A stretch of DNA of 64,000 nt from Hydrogenophaga sp. IBVHS1 (GTDB lineage: Bacteria > Pseudomonadota > Gammaproteobacteria > Burkholderiales > Burkholderiaceae_C), in contig NZ_NFUU01000001.1 in assembly GCF_002127265.1 (NCBI RefSeq), positions 1,488,001 through 1,552,000 of the forward strand, given 5' to 3'. Shown here piece after piece: positions 32,597 to 44,993 of this stretch. The notes beneath the pieces were generated by a model. The model did not search any database. It worked only from the letters and a program-made list of their open reading frames with translations, and was not told the origin of the DNA. The stretch's first letter is position 1. Every line of letters begins with the position of its first letter. The position numbers were made by a program, and so were the translations under genes.

Positions 32597-34297
32597 ATGA
32601 ACACATCCAGCCGCCGCACCTTCATCGTGCGGCTCGTTTCCGTCTCTGCGGCCGTGTCGGCTGGTGGTGTGCTGTCGGCCTGCGGCGGTGGTGGCGATGA
32701 GGAGGCGGTCGACCCACAGGCACCGGTGCGTTTCGACTTCGGCGTGGCCAGTGGCGACCCCCTGGCGGATCGTGTGATTCTGTGGACACACGCCACGCGT
32801 GGCGACGCGAACCCTGTGGCGCTGACGTGGGAAGTCGCCCTCGATGCCGGCTTCACACAGCTGGTTTCCACAGGACAGGCCCAGGCATCGCCCGATGCGG
32901 GGAATACCGTGAAGGTCGATGCCACCGGCTTGCAAGCTGGTCAGACTTACTTCTTCCGCTTCCGCTCGGGCGAGTACATCTCCCCCGTGGGCCGCACGCG
33001 CACGCTGCCGGCCCTCAACGCGACCAGCGTGAAGCTGGCGGTGTTCAGTTGCGCCAACTATCCGGCCGGCTTCTTCCACGCCTACAGCGGCGCGTTGTCG
33101 GTCGGGGCCGAATACGCGGTGCACCTGGGCGACTACATCTACGAATACGAAGCCGGTGGCTACGCCTCTGAAGACGCGGTGGCACTGGGCAGGGTGTCGG
33201 TGCCTGCCAACGAATGCCTGACGCTCGCGGACTACCGGGCGCGCTATGCCCAGTACCGCAGCGACCCCGACCTGAAACAGCTGCACGCCACGTTGCCGAT
33301 GATCGCCATCTGGGACGACCACGAGATCGCCGAGAACGCCAGCGCCAGTGGTTCGATCAACCACACCGAAGGCGTCGAGGGCAGCTTCAGCGCGCGGGCT
33401 GCTGCGGCGGCGCAGGCTTACCACGAGTGGCTGCCCATCCGCACGCCCGACATCAGCAATTTGCGCAGGGCTTACCGCAGCTTCGATTTCGGCAACCTGC
33501 TGTCGCTGCACATGCTGGAGACGCGCCTGCTGGCGCGTGAACCGGCGCTGACCATTGCGTCACTCACCGATCCCGCCACCTCGGCAGCGGCCTTCGCCGC
33601 GCTGAACACGCCCACGCGCCAGATGCTGGGCATGGAACAGACCGGGTGGTTGACCCAGCAGATGACGGCTTCAGGCGCCACGTGGCAGGTGCTGGGCCAG
33701 CAGGTGCTGATGGCCCGCATGATGTTTCCCGCCTCGGTGCTGCAGGCGCTCGATCCGGCAACCGACCCTGCGGCGGGCGCTGCAGCGGTGGCGGCCTATC
33801 TGCTGGCCAGGGAGCTTGAAGTTTCTGCGCCGCAGTTGATGACCCCCGAGCAGTTGGCGCTGGTGGACCCGGTTCAGAACCCGAAGATCGGCTACAACCT
33901 TGACGCGTGGGACGGCTACCCTGCCGCGCGCGAGGCGGTGCTGTCTTCAGCTTCCGGCCTGGGCAAGCGCCTGGTGTCGCTCGCGGGGGATACGCACAAC
34001 GCCTGGCAGAGTGATCTGAGTCTGGCCGACGGCACCGTGGTCGGGCAGGAGTTCGCTACCCCCAGCGTGACATCACCCGGCTTCGAGGCCTTCCTGGGAT
34101 CGATCTCACCCTCGGTCGTGGCCGACACCTTCATCGATGTGCTGGACATGCTGAACTTCGCCAACACCGAACGGCGCGGCTTTCTGCTGATGAGTTTCAC
34201 GGCGCAGGCGGCCACGGGTGACTGGTACTTCATCGACACGGTGAAGTCGTCGGCACACACCGTGACGCTGGGACACACCGCGGTGGTCAACGCCTGA
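32597..34297 (+). CDS. PhoD-like alkaline phosphatase (phosphodiesterase), exported
   Basis: The 566-residue protein begins with a twin-arginine signal (SSRRTFIVRLVSVSAAVSAG) and a Cys in LSACGGGG that may also be lipidated. Then come a PhoD N-terminal beta domain (FDFGVASGDPLADRVILWTH) and a calcineurin-like phosphatase core with IWDDHEIAENAS and a late SLAGDTHNAWQ. The family cleaves phosphodiesters and monoesters outside the cytoplasm and is usually induced by phosphate starvation; no Pho box is obvious here. A ribosome site (GAAGGAA) precedes the ATG. Upstream reading would break the signal peptide. Confidence 0.9.
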   Translation: MNTSSRRTFIVRLVSVSAAVSAGGVLSACGGGGDEEAVDPQAPVRFDFGVASGDPLADRVILWTHATRGDANPVALTWEVALDAGFTQLVSTGQAQASPDAGNTVKVDATGLQAGQTYFFRFRSGEYISPVGRTRTLPALNATSVKLAVFSCANYPAGFFHAYSGALSVGAEYAVHLGDYIYEYEAGGYASEDAVALGRVSVPANECLTLADYRARYAQYRSDPDLKQLHATLPMIAIWDDHEIAENASASGSINHTEGVEGSFSARAAAAAQAYHEWLPIRTPDISNLRRAYRSFDFGNLLSLHMLETRLLAREPALTIASLTDPATSAAAFAALNTPTRQMLGMEQTGWLTQQMTASGATWQVLGQQVLMARMMFPASVLQALDPATDPAAGAAAVAAYLLARELEVSAPQLMTPEQLALVDPVQNPKIGYNLDAWDGYPAAREAVLSSASGLGKRLVSLAGDTHNAWQSDLSLADGTVVGQEFATPSVTSPGFEAFLGSISPSVVADTFIDVLDMLNFANTERRGFLLMSFTAQAATGDWYFIDTVKSSAHTVTLGHTAVVNA

Positions 34298-34319
34298 GGG
34301 GCCAGCGCCGGGGCGCGCG

Positions 34320-34955
34320 TCAGGCGGCGGCTTCGAGCCCGTTCTGGAAGTGCTCGCGCATGCGCTGCACGGTGAGTGCAGGATTGCGCTGCGCGAGGGC
34401 CTCCACGATGGCGCGGTGTTCGGCCAGCGATTCCTCGATGCGCCCGGTCTTCAGCAGCGAGTTGTGGCGGTTGAGCTTCATGACCTTGCGCAGGTCGGCC
34501 ACCATCTGCTCGCGCCAGCGGTTGCGCGCCAGCTCGAGCAGCCGCATGTGGAATTGTTCGTTGATGGCGAAGAAGCGGTCGCGCTCGCCCGCGGCGGCTT
34601 CCAGTTCGGCGTGCAGGGTCTGCAGTGACGCGATTTCTTCGTCGCTGGCGCGCTCGGCCACCACGCCGCCGGCATCGGATTCCAGCAGCGAGAGCAGGTG
34701 GTACACGTCCGCCAGGTCCTTCTCGGAGACTTCGGTCACGTAGGCGCCACGGCGCACTTTCATGGTGACCAGCCCCTCGGCCGCCAGCACTTTCAGCGCC
34801 TCTCGCAGGGGGGTTCGGCTGATGCCGTATTCCTCGGCGATCTTGAGTTCGTCGATCCAGCTCCCGGGCTCCAGCTCGCGGCTGAAGATGCGCTGACGCA
34901 GCAGCTCGGCGACTTCTTCATATAGGGCGCGGGGTGAGAGCGAGAGGGCAGACAT
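34320..34955 (-). CDS. GntR family transcriptional regulator (FCD subfamily)
   Basis: The 211-residue protein has a winged helix-turn-helix (LYEEVAELLRQRIFSRELEP, then YGISRTPLREALKVLAAEGL) and an FCD helical domain with NEQFHMRLLELARN. It is divergent from the methylmalonyl-CoA mutase gene, so it probably controls propionyl-CoA/methylmalonyl-CoA metabolism in response to an acid or CoA ester. The ATG at MSALSLSP gives a normal N terminus; an in-frame start 13 codons upstream would place the start inside the inverted repeat of the shared promoter region. It converges on the PhoD-like gene. Confidence 0.87.
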   Translation of the reverse strand: MSALSLSPRALYEEVAELLRQRIFSRELEPGSWIDELKIAEEYGISRTPLREALKVLAAEGLVTMKVRRGAYVTEVSEKDLADVYHLLSLLESDAGGVVAERASDEEIASLQTLHAELEAAAGERDRFFAINEQFHMRLLELARNRWREQMVADLRKVMKLNRHNSLLKTGRIEESLAEHRAIVEALAQRNPALTVQRMREHFQNGLEAAA

Positions 34956-34986
34956 GGGTACGGATTGTAAGTCAGGCGGAATATTC

Positions 34987-35011
34987 TGCATCAATAATTA
35001 TGAATGATGTA
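34987..35011. promoter_or_regulatory. Candidate operator in the mutase/GntR divergent promoter
   Basis: TGCATCA and TGATGTA are near-perfect inverted arms (6 of 7) with an AT-rich 11-base spacer containing ATAATTAT. This is the most AT-rich patch between the two genes and is likely to hold promoter elements as well. The neighbouring GntR protein is the likely binder. Confidence 0.5.
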
Positions 35012-35051
35012 AACTCGCCCCCGTTCTGAATACCCTGATCCCCATCACGCC

Positions 35052-37220
35052 ATGAGCCAGTCACCGCCCGAATCCAAGCCCGAATTTGCCCCAGCCAGCC
35101 TTGAAGCCTGGGCTCAGGCTGCCGCCAAGTCCGCGCCGGGAGGCGATGTGAACGCGCTGGACTGGGTGACCCCGGACGGCATTCGCGTCAAGCCGCTCTA
35201 CACAGCGGAGGACACCGCAGGGCTCCCGCACACCCACACGCTGCCAGGGTTCGAGCCCTTCATACGCGGCCCGCAGGCCACCATGTACGCAGTACGGCCG
35301 TGGACAATCCGCCAGTACGCGGGGTTTTCCACCGCAGAAGAAAGCAACGCCTTCTACCGCAAGGCACTGGCCGCTGGCGGGCAGGGCGTGAGCGTGGCGT
35401 TTGATCTGGCTACCCATCGGGGCTACGACAGCGACCACCCGCGCGTGACCGGCGACGTGGGCAAGGCCGGCGTGGCCATCGACAGCGTGGAGGACATGAA
35501 GATCCTGTTCGACCAGATCCCGCTCGACAAGGTGAGCGTGTCCATGACCATGAACGGCGCGGTGCTGCCGGTGCTGGCGGGCTACGTGGTGGCGGCGGAA
35601 GAGCAGGGCGTGTCACAGGTCAAACTGAGCGGAACCATCCAGAACGACATCCTCAAGGAGTTCATGGTCCGCAACACCTACATCTTCCCGCCCGAGCCGA
35701 GCATGAAGATCATCGGCGACATCATCGAGTACACGGCAAAGAACATGCCGAAGTTCAACTCGATCAGCATCAGCGGCTACCACATGCAGGAAGCCGGCGC
35801 CAACCAGGCGCTGGAACTCGCCTTCACGCTGGCCGACGGCAAGGAATACGTGAAGACCGCCACCGCCAAAGGCATGGACGTGGACGACTTCGCCGGACGC
35901 CTGAGCTTCTTCTGGGCGATCGGCATGAACTTCTACCTGGAGATCGCCAAGATGCGCGCGGCGCGCCTGCTGTGGACTCGCATCATGAAGGGCTTCAACG
36001 CGAAGAATCCCAAGAGCCTGATGCTGCGCACGCATTGCCAGACCTCAGGGTGGTCGCTCACCGAGCAAGACCCATACAACAACGTGGTGCGCACCACCAT
36101 CGAAGCCATGGCGGCGGTGTTCGGCGGCACGCAGAGCCTGCACACCAACTCGTTCGACGAAGCCATTGCGCTGCCGACCGAATTCAGCTCCCGCATTGCG
36201 CGCAACACCCAGCTCATCATTCAGGAAGAGACGCACATCACCAACGTGGTGGACCCGTGGGCCGGCTCGTACATGATGGAATCGCTGACGCAGGAAATGG
36301 CCGACAAGGCCTGGGCCATCATCGAAGAGGTCGAGGCCATGGGCGGCATGACCAAGGCGGTGGACAGCGGCTGGGCCAAGCTCAAGATCGAAGCTGCCGC
36401 CGCCGAGAAGCAGGCGCGCATCGACTCCGGCAAGGACGTGATCGTGGGCGTCAACAAGTACAAGCTCGCCAAGGAAGACCCGATCGAGACGCGCGACATC
36501 GACAACTTGGCCGTGCGCGACGGGCAGATTGCGCGTCTGCAGAAAATCAAGGCAACGCGTGATGGCGCGAAAGTGCAGGCGGCGCTGGAAGCGCTCACCG
36601 CAGCCGCCGACAGTGGTGAAGGCAACTTGCTCGATCTTTCGATCCAGGCAATACGACTTCGCGCCACGGTGGGCGAGGTGAGCGACGCGCTGGAGAAGGT
36701 TTATGGGCGCCACCGCGCCGATACGCAAAAGGTGACCGGTGTGTACGCTGCTGCCTACGATTCCGCCGAGGGCTGGGACGCCCTCAAGACCGAGATCAAC
36801 GCCTTTGCTGAAGCGCAGGGCCGCCGTCCTCGCGTGATGATCAGCAAACTCGGCCAGGACGGCCACGACCGAGGCGCCAAAGTGGTGGCCACGGCCTTCG
36901 CCGACCTCGGCTTCGACGTCGACATGGGCCCTCTGTTCCAGACGCCCGAGGAGTGCGCGCGCCAGGCGATCGAGAACGACGTGCACGCGGTGGGCGTGTC
37001 CACACTCGCTGCGGGTCACAAGACTCTGGTGCCCGCCATCATTGCCGAACTCAAGAAGCAGGGCGCTGACGACATCATCGTGTTCGTCGGCGGCGTGATC
37101 CCCCGGCAGGACTACGACATGCTGTACGAAGCAGGTGTGAAAGGCATCTACGGCCCAGGTACACCCATCCCGGCCAGCGCCAAGGACGTGCTGGAGCAGA
37201 TCAAGAAAGCGATCGGGTGA
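35052..37220 (+). CDS. scpA: Methylmalonyl-CoA mutase
   Basis: The 722-residue protein is a full-length single-chain mutase. The TIM-barrel substrate domain fills residues 30-560 ([40 protein letters not shown]). A C-terminal B12-binding domain carries the cobalt-ligand His loop [15 protein letters not shown] near residues 600-614. It interconverts (R)-methylmalonyl-CoA and succinyl-CoA. It is followed immediately by its GTPase chaperone MeaB and then the propionyl-CoA carboxylase genes, giving a complete route from propionyl-CoA to the citric acid cycle. Regulation by the divergent GntR protein is likely. Confidence 0.95.
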   Translation: MSQSPPESKPEFAPASLEAWAQAAAKSAPGGDVNALDWVTPDGIRVKPLYTAEDTAGLPHTHTLPGFEPFIRGPQATMYAVRPWTIRQYAGFSTAEESNAFYRKALAAGGQGVSVAFDLATHRGYDSDHPRVTGDVGKAGVAIDSVEDMKILFDQIPLDKVSVSMTMNGAVLPVLAGYVVAAEEQGVSQVKLSGTIQNDILKEFMVRNTYIFPPEPSMKIIGDIIEYTAKNMPKFNSISISGYHMQEAGANQALELAFTLADGKEYVKTATAKGMDVDDFAGRLSFFWAIGMNFYLEIAKMRAARLLWTRIMKGFNAKNPKSLMLRTHCQTSGWSLTEQDPYNNVVRTTIEAMAAVFGGTQSLHTNSFDEAIALPTEFSSRIARNTQLIIQEETHITNVVDPWAGSYMMESLTQEMADKAWAIIEEVEAMGGMTKAVDSGWAKLKIEAAAAEKQARIDSGKDVIVGVNKYKLAKEDPIETRDIDNLAVRDGQIARLQKIKATRDGAKVQAALEALTAAADSGEGNLLDLSIQAIRLRATVGEVSDALEKVYGRHRADTQKVTGVYAAAYDSAEGWDALKTEINAFAEAQGRRPRVMISKLGQDGHDRGAKVVATAFADLGFDVDMGPLFQTPEECARQAIENDVHAVGVSTLAAGHKTLVPAIIAELKKQGADDIIVFVGGVIPRQDYDMLYEAGVKGIYGPGTPIPASAKDVLEQIKKAIG

Positions 37221-38221
37221 TTCCTTCGGAGTTGCTGGACGGCATTCTGCGCGGCGAGCCTGCTGCGCAACGCCGGGCCATGGCCAAAGCCATCACGCTG
37301 CTGGAGTCCACCCGCGTGGATCACCGCGCGGAAGGCGACGAGCTGCTCACCGCCTTGCTGCCCCACACCGGCAATGCGTTCCGCCTCGGCATCAGCGGCG
37401 TGCCAGGTGTGGGAAAGAGCACTTTCATCGAGGCTCTGGGCCTGTACCTGATCGAGCGGGGCCACCGCGTCGCAGTGCTCACCGTCGATCCCTCCAGCAC
37501 CGTCTCGGGCGGCTCCATCCTGGGAGACAAGACGCGCATGGAGAAGCTATCGGTGCAGGAGCAGGCCTACATTCGCCCCAGCCCCAGCAGCGGCACGCTG
37601 GGCGGCGTGGCCGAGAAGACGCGCGAAGCCATGCTGGTCTGCGAGGCGGCGGGCTACGACATCGTGATTGTCGAAACCGTGGGCGTGGGCCAGAGCGAAA
37701 CGGCGGTGAGCGGCATGACCGACATGTTCGTGCTGATGCAGTTGCCCAATGCGGGTGACGATCTCCAGGCGATCAAGAAAGGTGTGATGGAGCTGGCCGA
37801 CCTGGTGGTCATCAACAAGGCCGATCTGGATCCCGATGCCGCCACGCGTGCGCGTGCGCAGATCACCTCATCGCTGCGCCTGCTGGGTCTGCAGGGCCAT
37901 CCCGAGCACGCCCACCACAACGAGGCGCTCTGGCACCCGCAGGTGATTCAGCTCAGCGCGCTGCTGGGCCGCGGTGTGGATGCGTTCTGGGCCGAGGTAT
38001 CGCGCTTTCGCACGCTCCAGACCGGCAACGGCCAAATGTCGACGCGCCGCCAGCAGCAGGCCCGGGCCTGGATGTGGGAGCGCATCGACGCCGGTTTGAA
38101 GCAACGTTTTCGCGCGCACCCACAAGTGCGCGCCGAGCTCGATGGCATTTCGCGGCAGGTGCTTGCAGGGCAGTTGCCCGCTTCCACCGCCGCGCGCCGC
38201 CTGCTCGACCTTTTCGACTGA
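37217..38221 (+). CDS. meaB: Methylmalonyl-CoA mutase-associated GTPase MeaB
   Basis: The 334-residue G3E-type GTPase has Walker [11 protein letters not shown] near residues 59-68, a switch region around [15 protein letters not shown] near 153-167, and the guanine-specificity motif NKAD near 197. MeaB protects the mutase from inactivation and gates loading of adenosylcobalamin. It starts with GTG overlapping the mutase stop (GTGA), so the two are made together. Confidence 0.95.
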   Translation: MIPSELLDGILRGEPAAQRRAMAKAITLLESTRVDHRAEGDELLTALLPHTGNAFRLGISGVPGVGKSTFIEALGLYLIERGHRVAVLTVDPSSTVSGGSILGDKTRMEKLSVQEQAYIRPSPSSGTLGGVAEKTREAMLVCEAAGYDIVIVETVGVGQSETAVSGMTDMFVLMQLPNAGDDLQAIKKGVMELADLVVINKADLDPDAATRARAQITSSLRLLGLQGHPEHAHHNEALWHPQVIQLSALLGRGVDAFWAEVSRFRTLQTGNGQMSTRRQQQARAWMWERIDAGLKQRFRAHPQVRAELDGISRQVLAGQLPASTAARRLLDLFD

Positions 38222-38253
38222 CTGAACCCCTTTCCTTTCTGGAGCACACGACC

Positions 38254-39786
<1,533 letters not shown>

Positions 39787-39805
39787 GCCCGAGGAGAACA
39801 ACAAG

Positions 39806-41854
39806 ATGTTTACCAAGATCCTGATTGCAAACCGTGGCGAGATCGCCTGCCGCGTGATCGCCACCGCCAAGAAAATGGGCATCGCCACGGTGGCGGTGTA
39901 TTCCGAAGCCGACAAGGAAGCACGCCACGTGCAGCTGGCCGACGAAGCCGTGCTGCTCGGTCCCGCACCCTCGCGCGAGTCCTACCTCGTGGCCGACAAG
40001 ATCATCGAGGCCGCGAAGAAGACTGGCGCGCAGGCGATCCACCCGGGCTACGGCTTCCTGTCAGAGAACGAAGCCTTTGCGAAGCGCGTGGAAGACGAAG
40101 GCATGGCCTTCATCGGCCCGAAGCATTTCAGCATTGCGGCCATGGGCGACAAGATCGCATCGAAGAAACTGGCCAATGCGGCCAAGGTGAACACCATCCC
40201 GGGCTGGAACGACGCCATCGAGTCTGCCGAGCGAGCGGTGGAGATCGCGAAGGACATCGGCTATCCGGTGATGATCAAGGCCAGTGCGGGCGGTGGTGGC
40301 AAAGGCCTGCGCGTGGCCTACAACGACAAGGAAGCCCTAGAGGGGTTTACCGCGTGCCAGAACGAAGCACGCAACAGCTTTGGTGACGACCGCATCTTCA
40401 TCGAGAAGTTTGTGCAGGAGCCGCGCCACATCGAGATTCAGGTGCTGGGCGATTCGCATGGCAACGTGATCTACCTGAACGAGCGCGAGTGTTCCATTCA
40501 GCGTCGACATCAGAAAGTGATCGAAGAAGCGCCATCGCCGTTCATCAGTGATGCGACGCGAAAGGCCATGGGCGAGCAAGCCGTGGCGCTGGCCAAGGCA
40601 GTGAACTACCAGAGCGCAGGCACGGTGGAGTTTGTGGTCGGCAAGGACCAGGACTTCTACTTCCTGGAGATGAACACGCGCCTGCAGGTGGAGCACCCTG
40701 TGACCGAGTGCATCACGGGTCTGGATCTGGTGGAGTTGATGATTCGCGTGGCGGCGGGCGAGAAGCTGCCGCTCACGCAGGCCGACGTGAAACGCGAAGG
40801 CTGGGCGATCGAGTGCCGCATCAACGCAGAGGACCCGTTTCGCAACTTCCTCCCCAGCACCGGGCGGCTGGTGCGTTTTGTTCCCCCGGCGCAATCCATG
40901 TTCCAGGCAAACACGGAGGCACTGTACGGCGTGCGGGTGGACACCGGTGTGCAGGACGGTGGCGAGATCCCCATGTTTTACGACTCGATGATCGCCAAGC
41001 TCATCGTGCACGGCAAGGACCGCACGGAGGCCATTGCCAAAATGCGAGAGGCGCTCAACGGTTTCGTGATCCGTGGCATCAGCAGCAACATCCCTTTCCA
41101 GGCCGCTCTGCTGGCGCACCCGAAATTCATCTCCGGCGATTTCAACACCGGCTTCATCGCCGAGCACTACGCCCAGGGTTTTCGCGCGGAAGACGTGCCG
41201 CACAGCGACCCCGATTTTCTCGTGGCACTGGCCGCCTTCGTGCGGCGCAAGTCGCGCGAGCGCGCCGCTGGCCTCTCGGGGCAGTTGCCGGGTTATGGCG
41301 TGAAGGTGGGGCACGATTTCTGCGTGATCGTGCTCGACGCACAGGGCCGGCATGTCTACCGTTCCGTGCACGTGGACGAGGTGGTGGGGCAGATCGGCTC
41401 CGCCGTGGTCACGGTGGACGGCAAGCGCTATGCGCTCTCCAGCCCTTCGCGCCTGAACGACATCTGCGTCATCGGTCTCTGCAACGCCGAACCCTTCACG
41501 GTGCAGGTGGAGCGTGGCACGCCGCGCAACCCGCTGGCGCTGGTGGTGCAGCACAACGGCACGCGCATCGAGACCATGGTGGTGTCGCCACGCATGGGCG
41601 AGCTGCACGCCTTGATGCCCTTCAAGGCACCGGCCGACATGAGCAAATACGTGCTGTCGCCCATGCCCGGTCTGCTGGTGGATGTGGCGGTGCAACCCGG
41701 CCAGAAGGTGCAGGCCGGCGAGCGCGTGGCCGTGATCGAAGCCATGAAGATGGAGAACGTGCTCTTTGCGGCGGCCGACGGCGTGGTCGCCAAGGTGCTT
41801 GCTACCAAGGGCGATTCGCTGGTGGTCGATCAGCCCATCGTCGAGTTTGCATGA
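39806..41854 (+). CDS. pccA: Propionyl-CoA carboxylase alpha chain (biotin carboxylase and carrier)
   Basis: The 682-residue protein has the biotin carboxylase domain (FTKILIANRGEIACRVIATA; the ATP loop KASAGGGGKGLRVA near 155-168; FLEMNTRLQVEHPVTE near 286-301). A middle beta-barrel domain follows, then a C-terminal biotinyl domain whose EAMKMENV motif carries the biotin on Lys648. It carboxylates biotin with bicarbonate and ATP and hands it to PccB. The domain set and length fit PccA better than acetyl-CoA carboxylase. It begins 19 bases after pccB. Confidence 0.94.
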   Translation: MFTKILIANRGEIACRVIATAKKMGIATVAVYSEADKEARHVQLADEAVLLGPAPSRESYLVADKIIEAAKKTGAQAIHPGYGFLSENEAFAKRVEDEGMAFIGPKHFSIAAMGDKIASKKLANAAKVNTIPGWNDAIESAERAVEIAKDIGYPVMIKASAGGGGKGLRVAYNDKEALEGFTACQNEARNSFGDDRIFIEKFVQEPRHIEIQVLGDSHGNVIYLNERECSIQRRHQKVIEEAPSPFISDATRKAMGEQAVALAKAVNYQSAGTVEFVVGKDQDFYFLEMNTRLQVEHPVTECITGLDLVELMIRVAAGEKLPLTQADVKREGWAIECRINAEDPFRNFLPSTGRLVRFVPPAQSMFQANTEALYGVRVDTGVQDGGEIPMFYDSMIAKLIVHGKDRTEAIAKMREALNGFVIRGISSNIPFQAALLAHPKFISGDFNTGFIAEHYAQGFRAEDVPHSDPDFLVALAAFVRRKSRERAAGLSGQLPGYGVKVGHDFCVIVLDAQGRHVYRSVHVDEVVGQIGSAVVTVDGKRYALSSPSRLNDICVIGLCNAEPFTVQVERGTPRNPLALVVQHNGTRIETMVVSPRMGELHALMPFKAPADMSKYVLSPMPGLLVDVAVQPGQKVQAGERVAVIEAMKMENVLFAAADGVVAKVLATKGDSLVVDQPIVEFA

Positions 41855-41892
41855 GGCCCCTGCAGGGCACATCCCGAAACGGACGCTGTTTG

Positions 41893-41912
41893 CGAAATGG
41901 GATACCCTTCGA
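41893..41912. promoter_or_regulatory. GntR-like operator resembling the site at 18427
   Basis: The 20-base site CGAAATGGGATACCCTTCGA matches the reverse complement of the 18.4-kb GntR palindrome region at 16 of 20 positions, including the ATAC core and both GA/CG ends. It lies in the 83-base gap before the methyltransferase gene and overlaps the left arm of a hairpin. Binding by one of the two GntR proteins here is inference. Confidence 0.4.
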
Positions 41913-41933
41913 GCCATTGCGGTTTCGAAGGGT
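41904..41933 (+). promoter_or_regulatory. Leader hairpin covering the methyltransferase ribosome site
   Basis: ACCCTTCGA and TCGAAGGGT are perfect 9-base arms with a 12-base loop. The right arm contains the only Shine-Dalgarno-like sequence (GAAGGG) of the next gene, five bases before its ATG. In the mRNA this would hide the ribosome site unless opened. Confidence 0.55.
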
Positions 41934-41937
41934 GTTT

Positions 41938-42525
41938 ATGCGGCATGGTCTGGCTTTTGCCCTGGGGTGTTTGCGCGATCCGCGCCGCATGGGCGCGATT
42001 GCCCCGGCTTCCAGGGCACTGGCCCGCGCCATTGCAGACGAAGTGCAGCGCGATCAGCCTGCCGTGCTGATCGAGGTCGGCGCTGGCACGGGTGCCATTA
42101 CCCGCGCCCTGGCTGAGTCGCCCATCACGCCGGAGCGTTTCCTGGTGATCGAGCGCGATGCCGACTTCGCGCGCTTGCTGCGCCGGTCCTTTCCGGCTCT
42201 GGAGGTGCTGAATCACTGCGCCTCCAGTCTGCACACCCTGCCCATCAAGGCCCTTTCGCCGGTCACTCTGGTTTCATCGCTGCCGCTGCTGTCCATGCCG
42301 CGAGACGAAGCCAAACAGTGCATCGACGCCATGTTTTCGATCATTGCCCGCCAGCCTGGCTCGCGCCTGATCCAGTACACCTATGCGGCGCCGCACCTTC
42401 GGCCTTTCAACCACATCCCCCCGGGCTGGCACTGGCGCCGCGCGGCGTCGGTCTGGGCCAATCTGCCCCCGGCCACCGTCTGGTCGCTGGAGCGCACACC
42501 CGGGTTCATCCACGGAGTCCACTGA
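41938..42525 (+). CDS. Class I SAM-dependent methyltransferase, phospholipid N-methyltransferase/rRNA-dimethylase-like
   Basis: The 195-residue protein has a clear SAM-binding motif I (LIEVGAGTGAITRALAESPI, near residues 46-65) followed by the acidic turn FLVIERDADFARLLRRSFP and a late SLPLLSMPRDE loop. The preceding stretch DPRRMGAIAPASRALARAIA is typical of PmtA-like phospholipid methyltransferases and KsgA relatives. A membrane-lipid or small-molecule substrate is likely; rRNA is less so because the C-terminal domain of KsgA is missing. It is wedged between pccA and the VOC gene. The start follows a hairpin that buries its ribosome site. Confidence 0.75.
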   Translation: MRHGLAFALGCLRDPRRMGAIAPASRALARAIADEVQRDQPAVLIEVGAGTGAITRALAESPITPERFLVIERDADFARLLRRSFPALEVLNHCASSLHTLPIKALSPVTLVSSLPLLSMPRDEAKQCIDAMFSIIARQPGSRLIQYTYAAPHLRPFNHIPPGWHWRRAASVWANLPPATVWSLERTPGFIHGVH

Positions 42526-42528
42526 CCA

Positions 42529-43029
<501 letters not shown>

Positions 43030-43161
43030 TCCCCCAAACGGGGAGCTGGCCGGTTTTTCCCGACCTTTTCGTCGCAATGCGGCGGTTTTGGGCGAATTAC
43101 GCTTGTGGCTTCAGGGGCCATGCTGTGAGCAAGGCTCCGCACCCTGCCGCAGGAGCGAGCC

Positions 43162-43449
43162 ATGGAACCGTCCGCCAAATCGATACCGAATGACCTGACC
43201 CCCGCGTCTCGCTGGCGTGGCATGGGAGAGGCGGAGCCCTGGCCAGACGCCTTGCTGGCCAATTTCTGCCTGCGCATGTCCAGCCAGGGCATGTGCGTGA
43301 GCCGCGCGCTCATGGTCTGCGACCGCCGCTACGCGCTGGAGCAGATTTCTCACGCGCACACCATGGCCGACGACACCCTGCGAGCCATGGCCGTCGAACT
43401 GTTCCGGCATTTCGTGAGTCAGCGATCCGGCATCGCTGGCGTTCACTGA
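43162..43449 (+). CDS. Hypothetical protein
   Basis: I do not recognise this 95-residue protein. It begins [20 protein letters not shown] and its second half looks helical, with two Cys-containing stretches ([20 protein letters not shown], then [20 protein letters not shown]). There is no signal peptide or membrane segment. Codon use fits the neighbours. It ends 29 bases before the chemoreceptor gene on the same strand, so the two may share a transcript. Confidence 0.6.
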   Translation: MEPSAKSIPNDLTPASRWRGMGEAEPWPDALLANFCLRMSSQGMCVSRALMVCDRRYALEQISHAHTMADDTLRAMAVELFRHFVSQRSGIAGVH

Positions 43450-43478
43450 GCGACCCAGATTACGAGGAGCTGCCCTGC

Positions 43479-44993
43479 ATGTCCGCGTTTCAATTCCTGT
43501 TCTTTCCCGGCACCTGGCTGATGCGCCGGCTGCGCCTGGGCAGCAAACTGCTGGTTCTGGCCGCTGCGGCGGCCTGGCCGCTAAAAGCCGTCATGTGGCT
43601 GGAGCCGCAGAGCACTGGCGTGATGCTGGTCGCCGGTGGCGGCCTGGCCATGCTGGCCTATTTCCTCCTGGCCTTTCACATGAGTTTCATGGCCGATTTC
43701 CAGCAGGTGCGGCACGCCATGGAACAGACCGCAGAGGGCAATCTGCGCTCTTCGGTCCGGATTCAGGGGCGCGATGAGCTGACCGATCTCGGGCATCTCG
43801 TCGAGCGTGTCGCCACCAACCTCTCGGCCATGGTGGCCGAGGTGCGCAGCAACTCCGCGCTGGTGGCCCATGCAGGCCGCAGCCTGGCGGCGGGCAACCG
43901 GGATCTGGCCGACCGCACCGAGCAACAGGCCGCCAACCTGGAGCAAACGGCTGCCAGCGTGCAGCAGCTCTCCAGCACCGTGCAGCAGAACGCCCAGACC
44001 GCTGGCGAGTCCGATCAGCAGGCGGCTCAGGTGCGCGACGTGGCCGAGTCCGGTGCGCAGTCCATGGGCCGTGCGGTTGATTCCGTCGAAGGCATTCAGA
44101 AGGGCGCGCAGCAGATGAACGAGATCATTGGCGTGATCGACAGCATCGCTTTCCAGACCAACATCCTGGCGCTCAACGCAGCGGTGGAGGCTGCGCGGGC
44201 GGGTGAACAGGGCCGAGGCTTCGCCGTGGTGGCCAATGAGGTTCGCACGCTGGCGCAACGTTCATCGTCTTCAGCACGCGAGATTCGCGAACTGATCGAG
44301 GCTTCGCGCACACAGGTGGAAACCAGCGTGGCACGCATGCGCACGGCGGGCAGCAGCATGGGCCAGATCGTCAGCGGGGTGCGGGGCGTGGCCGCCAACA
44401 TGTCGCTCATTTCCGCGTCAAGCGCCGAGCAGAGTTCCGGCCTGAAAGAAATATCCTCCGCCGTGACGCAGCTCGATGCCATCACCCAGCGCAACGCGCA
44501 GATGGTCGAACGGGCGGTGGCGCAAGCGGATCAACTCGAGCAGCGCGCGGCGCACCTCTCACGCGCGGTGTCGTCCTTCATGCTCCAGCAGGGCACGGCC
44601 GAAGAAGCCATGGCGCTGGTGGACCGGGCACAGGCCATGCGCCTGCAGCGGGGCCGCGAAGCCTTTGTGTGCGAAATCACCGAACCAGCGAGTGGTTTCC
44701 ATGACCGGGACATGTATGTGTTCGCGCTCGACCGCGACGGCGTCTACCGTGCCTTTGGTGGCAAGCCGGAGAAGGTGGGCAGCCGGGTGCAGGACATCGC
44801 AGGCGCCGATGGCGCCGCATTGCTGAGCGCCATCGTGAACCAGGCAGAGTCGGCAGCAGGGTGGGTGGAGTACGACATCGCCAATCCGGTCACCGGTGCC
44901 ATTCAGGGAAAAATGTCCTACGTGGTGAAGATCGACGATCTCTACGTGGGCTGCGGCGTGTACAAGACCGTGGCCGCTCGCCAGCAGGCCTAG
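43479..44993 (+). CDS. Methyl-accepting chemotaxis protein with C-terminal Cache-like domain
   Basis: The 504-residue receptor has two closely spaced membrane segments within residues 20-70, with only a few residues between them and hence almost no periplasmic sensor. A HAMP region follows (about 70-125), then a signalling domain with the tip sequence [20 protein letters not shown] near 223-242. After the coiled coil comes a cytoplasmic Cache-like domain (about 390-500; [20 protein letters not shown], then [13 protein letters not shown]). It would sense an internal or membrane-permeant signal and steer the flagellar motor through CheA/CheW. A GAGGAG ribosome site supports the start. Confidence 0.88.
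   Translation: MSAFQFLFFPGTWLMRRLRLGSKLLVLAAAAAWPLKAVMWLEPQSTGVMLVAGGGLAMLAYFLLAFHMSFMADFQQVRHAMEQTAEGNLRSSVRIQGRDELTDLGHLVERVATNLSAMVAEVRSNSALVAHAGRSLAAGNRDLADRTEQQAANLEQTAASVQQLSSTVQQNAQTAGESDQQAAQVRDVAESGAQSMGRAVDSVEGIQKGAQQMNEIIGVIDSIAFQTNILALNAAVEAARAGEQGRGFAVVANEVRTLAQRSSSSAREIRELIEASRTQVETSVARMRTAGSSMGQIVSGVRGVAANMSLISASSAEQSSGLKEISSAVTQLDAITQRNAQMVERAVAQADQLEQRAAHLSRAVSSFMLQQGTAEEAMALVDRAQAMRLQRGREAFVCEITEPASGFHDRDMYVFALDRDGVYRAFGGKPEKVGSRVQDIAGADGAALLSAIVNQAESAAGWVEYDIANPVTGAIQGKMSYVVKIDDLYVGCGVYKTVAARQQA

Noticed and set aside
43030-43060. Possible terminator after the VOC gene (CCCC-AAA-CGGGG followed later by a short T run).
   Set aside because: The stem is only four or five bases and the T run is separated from it by over ten bases, so it does not meet the usual form.
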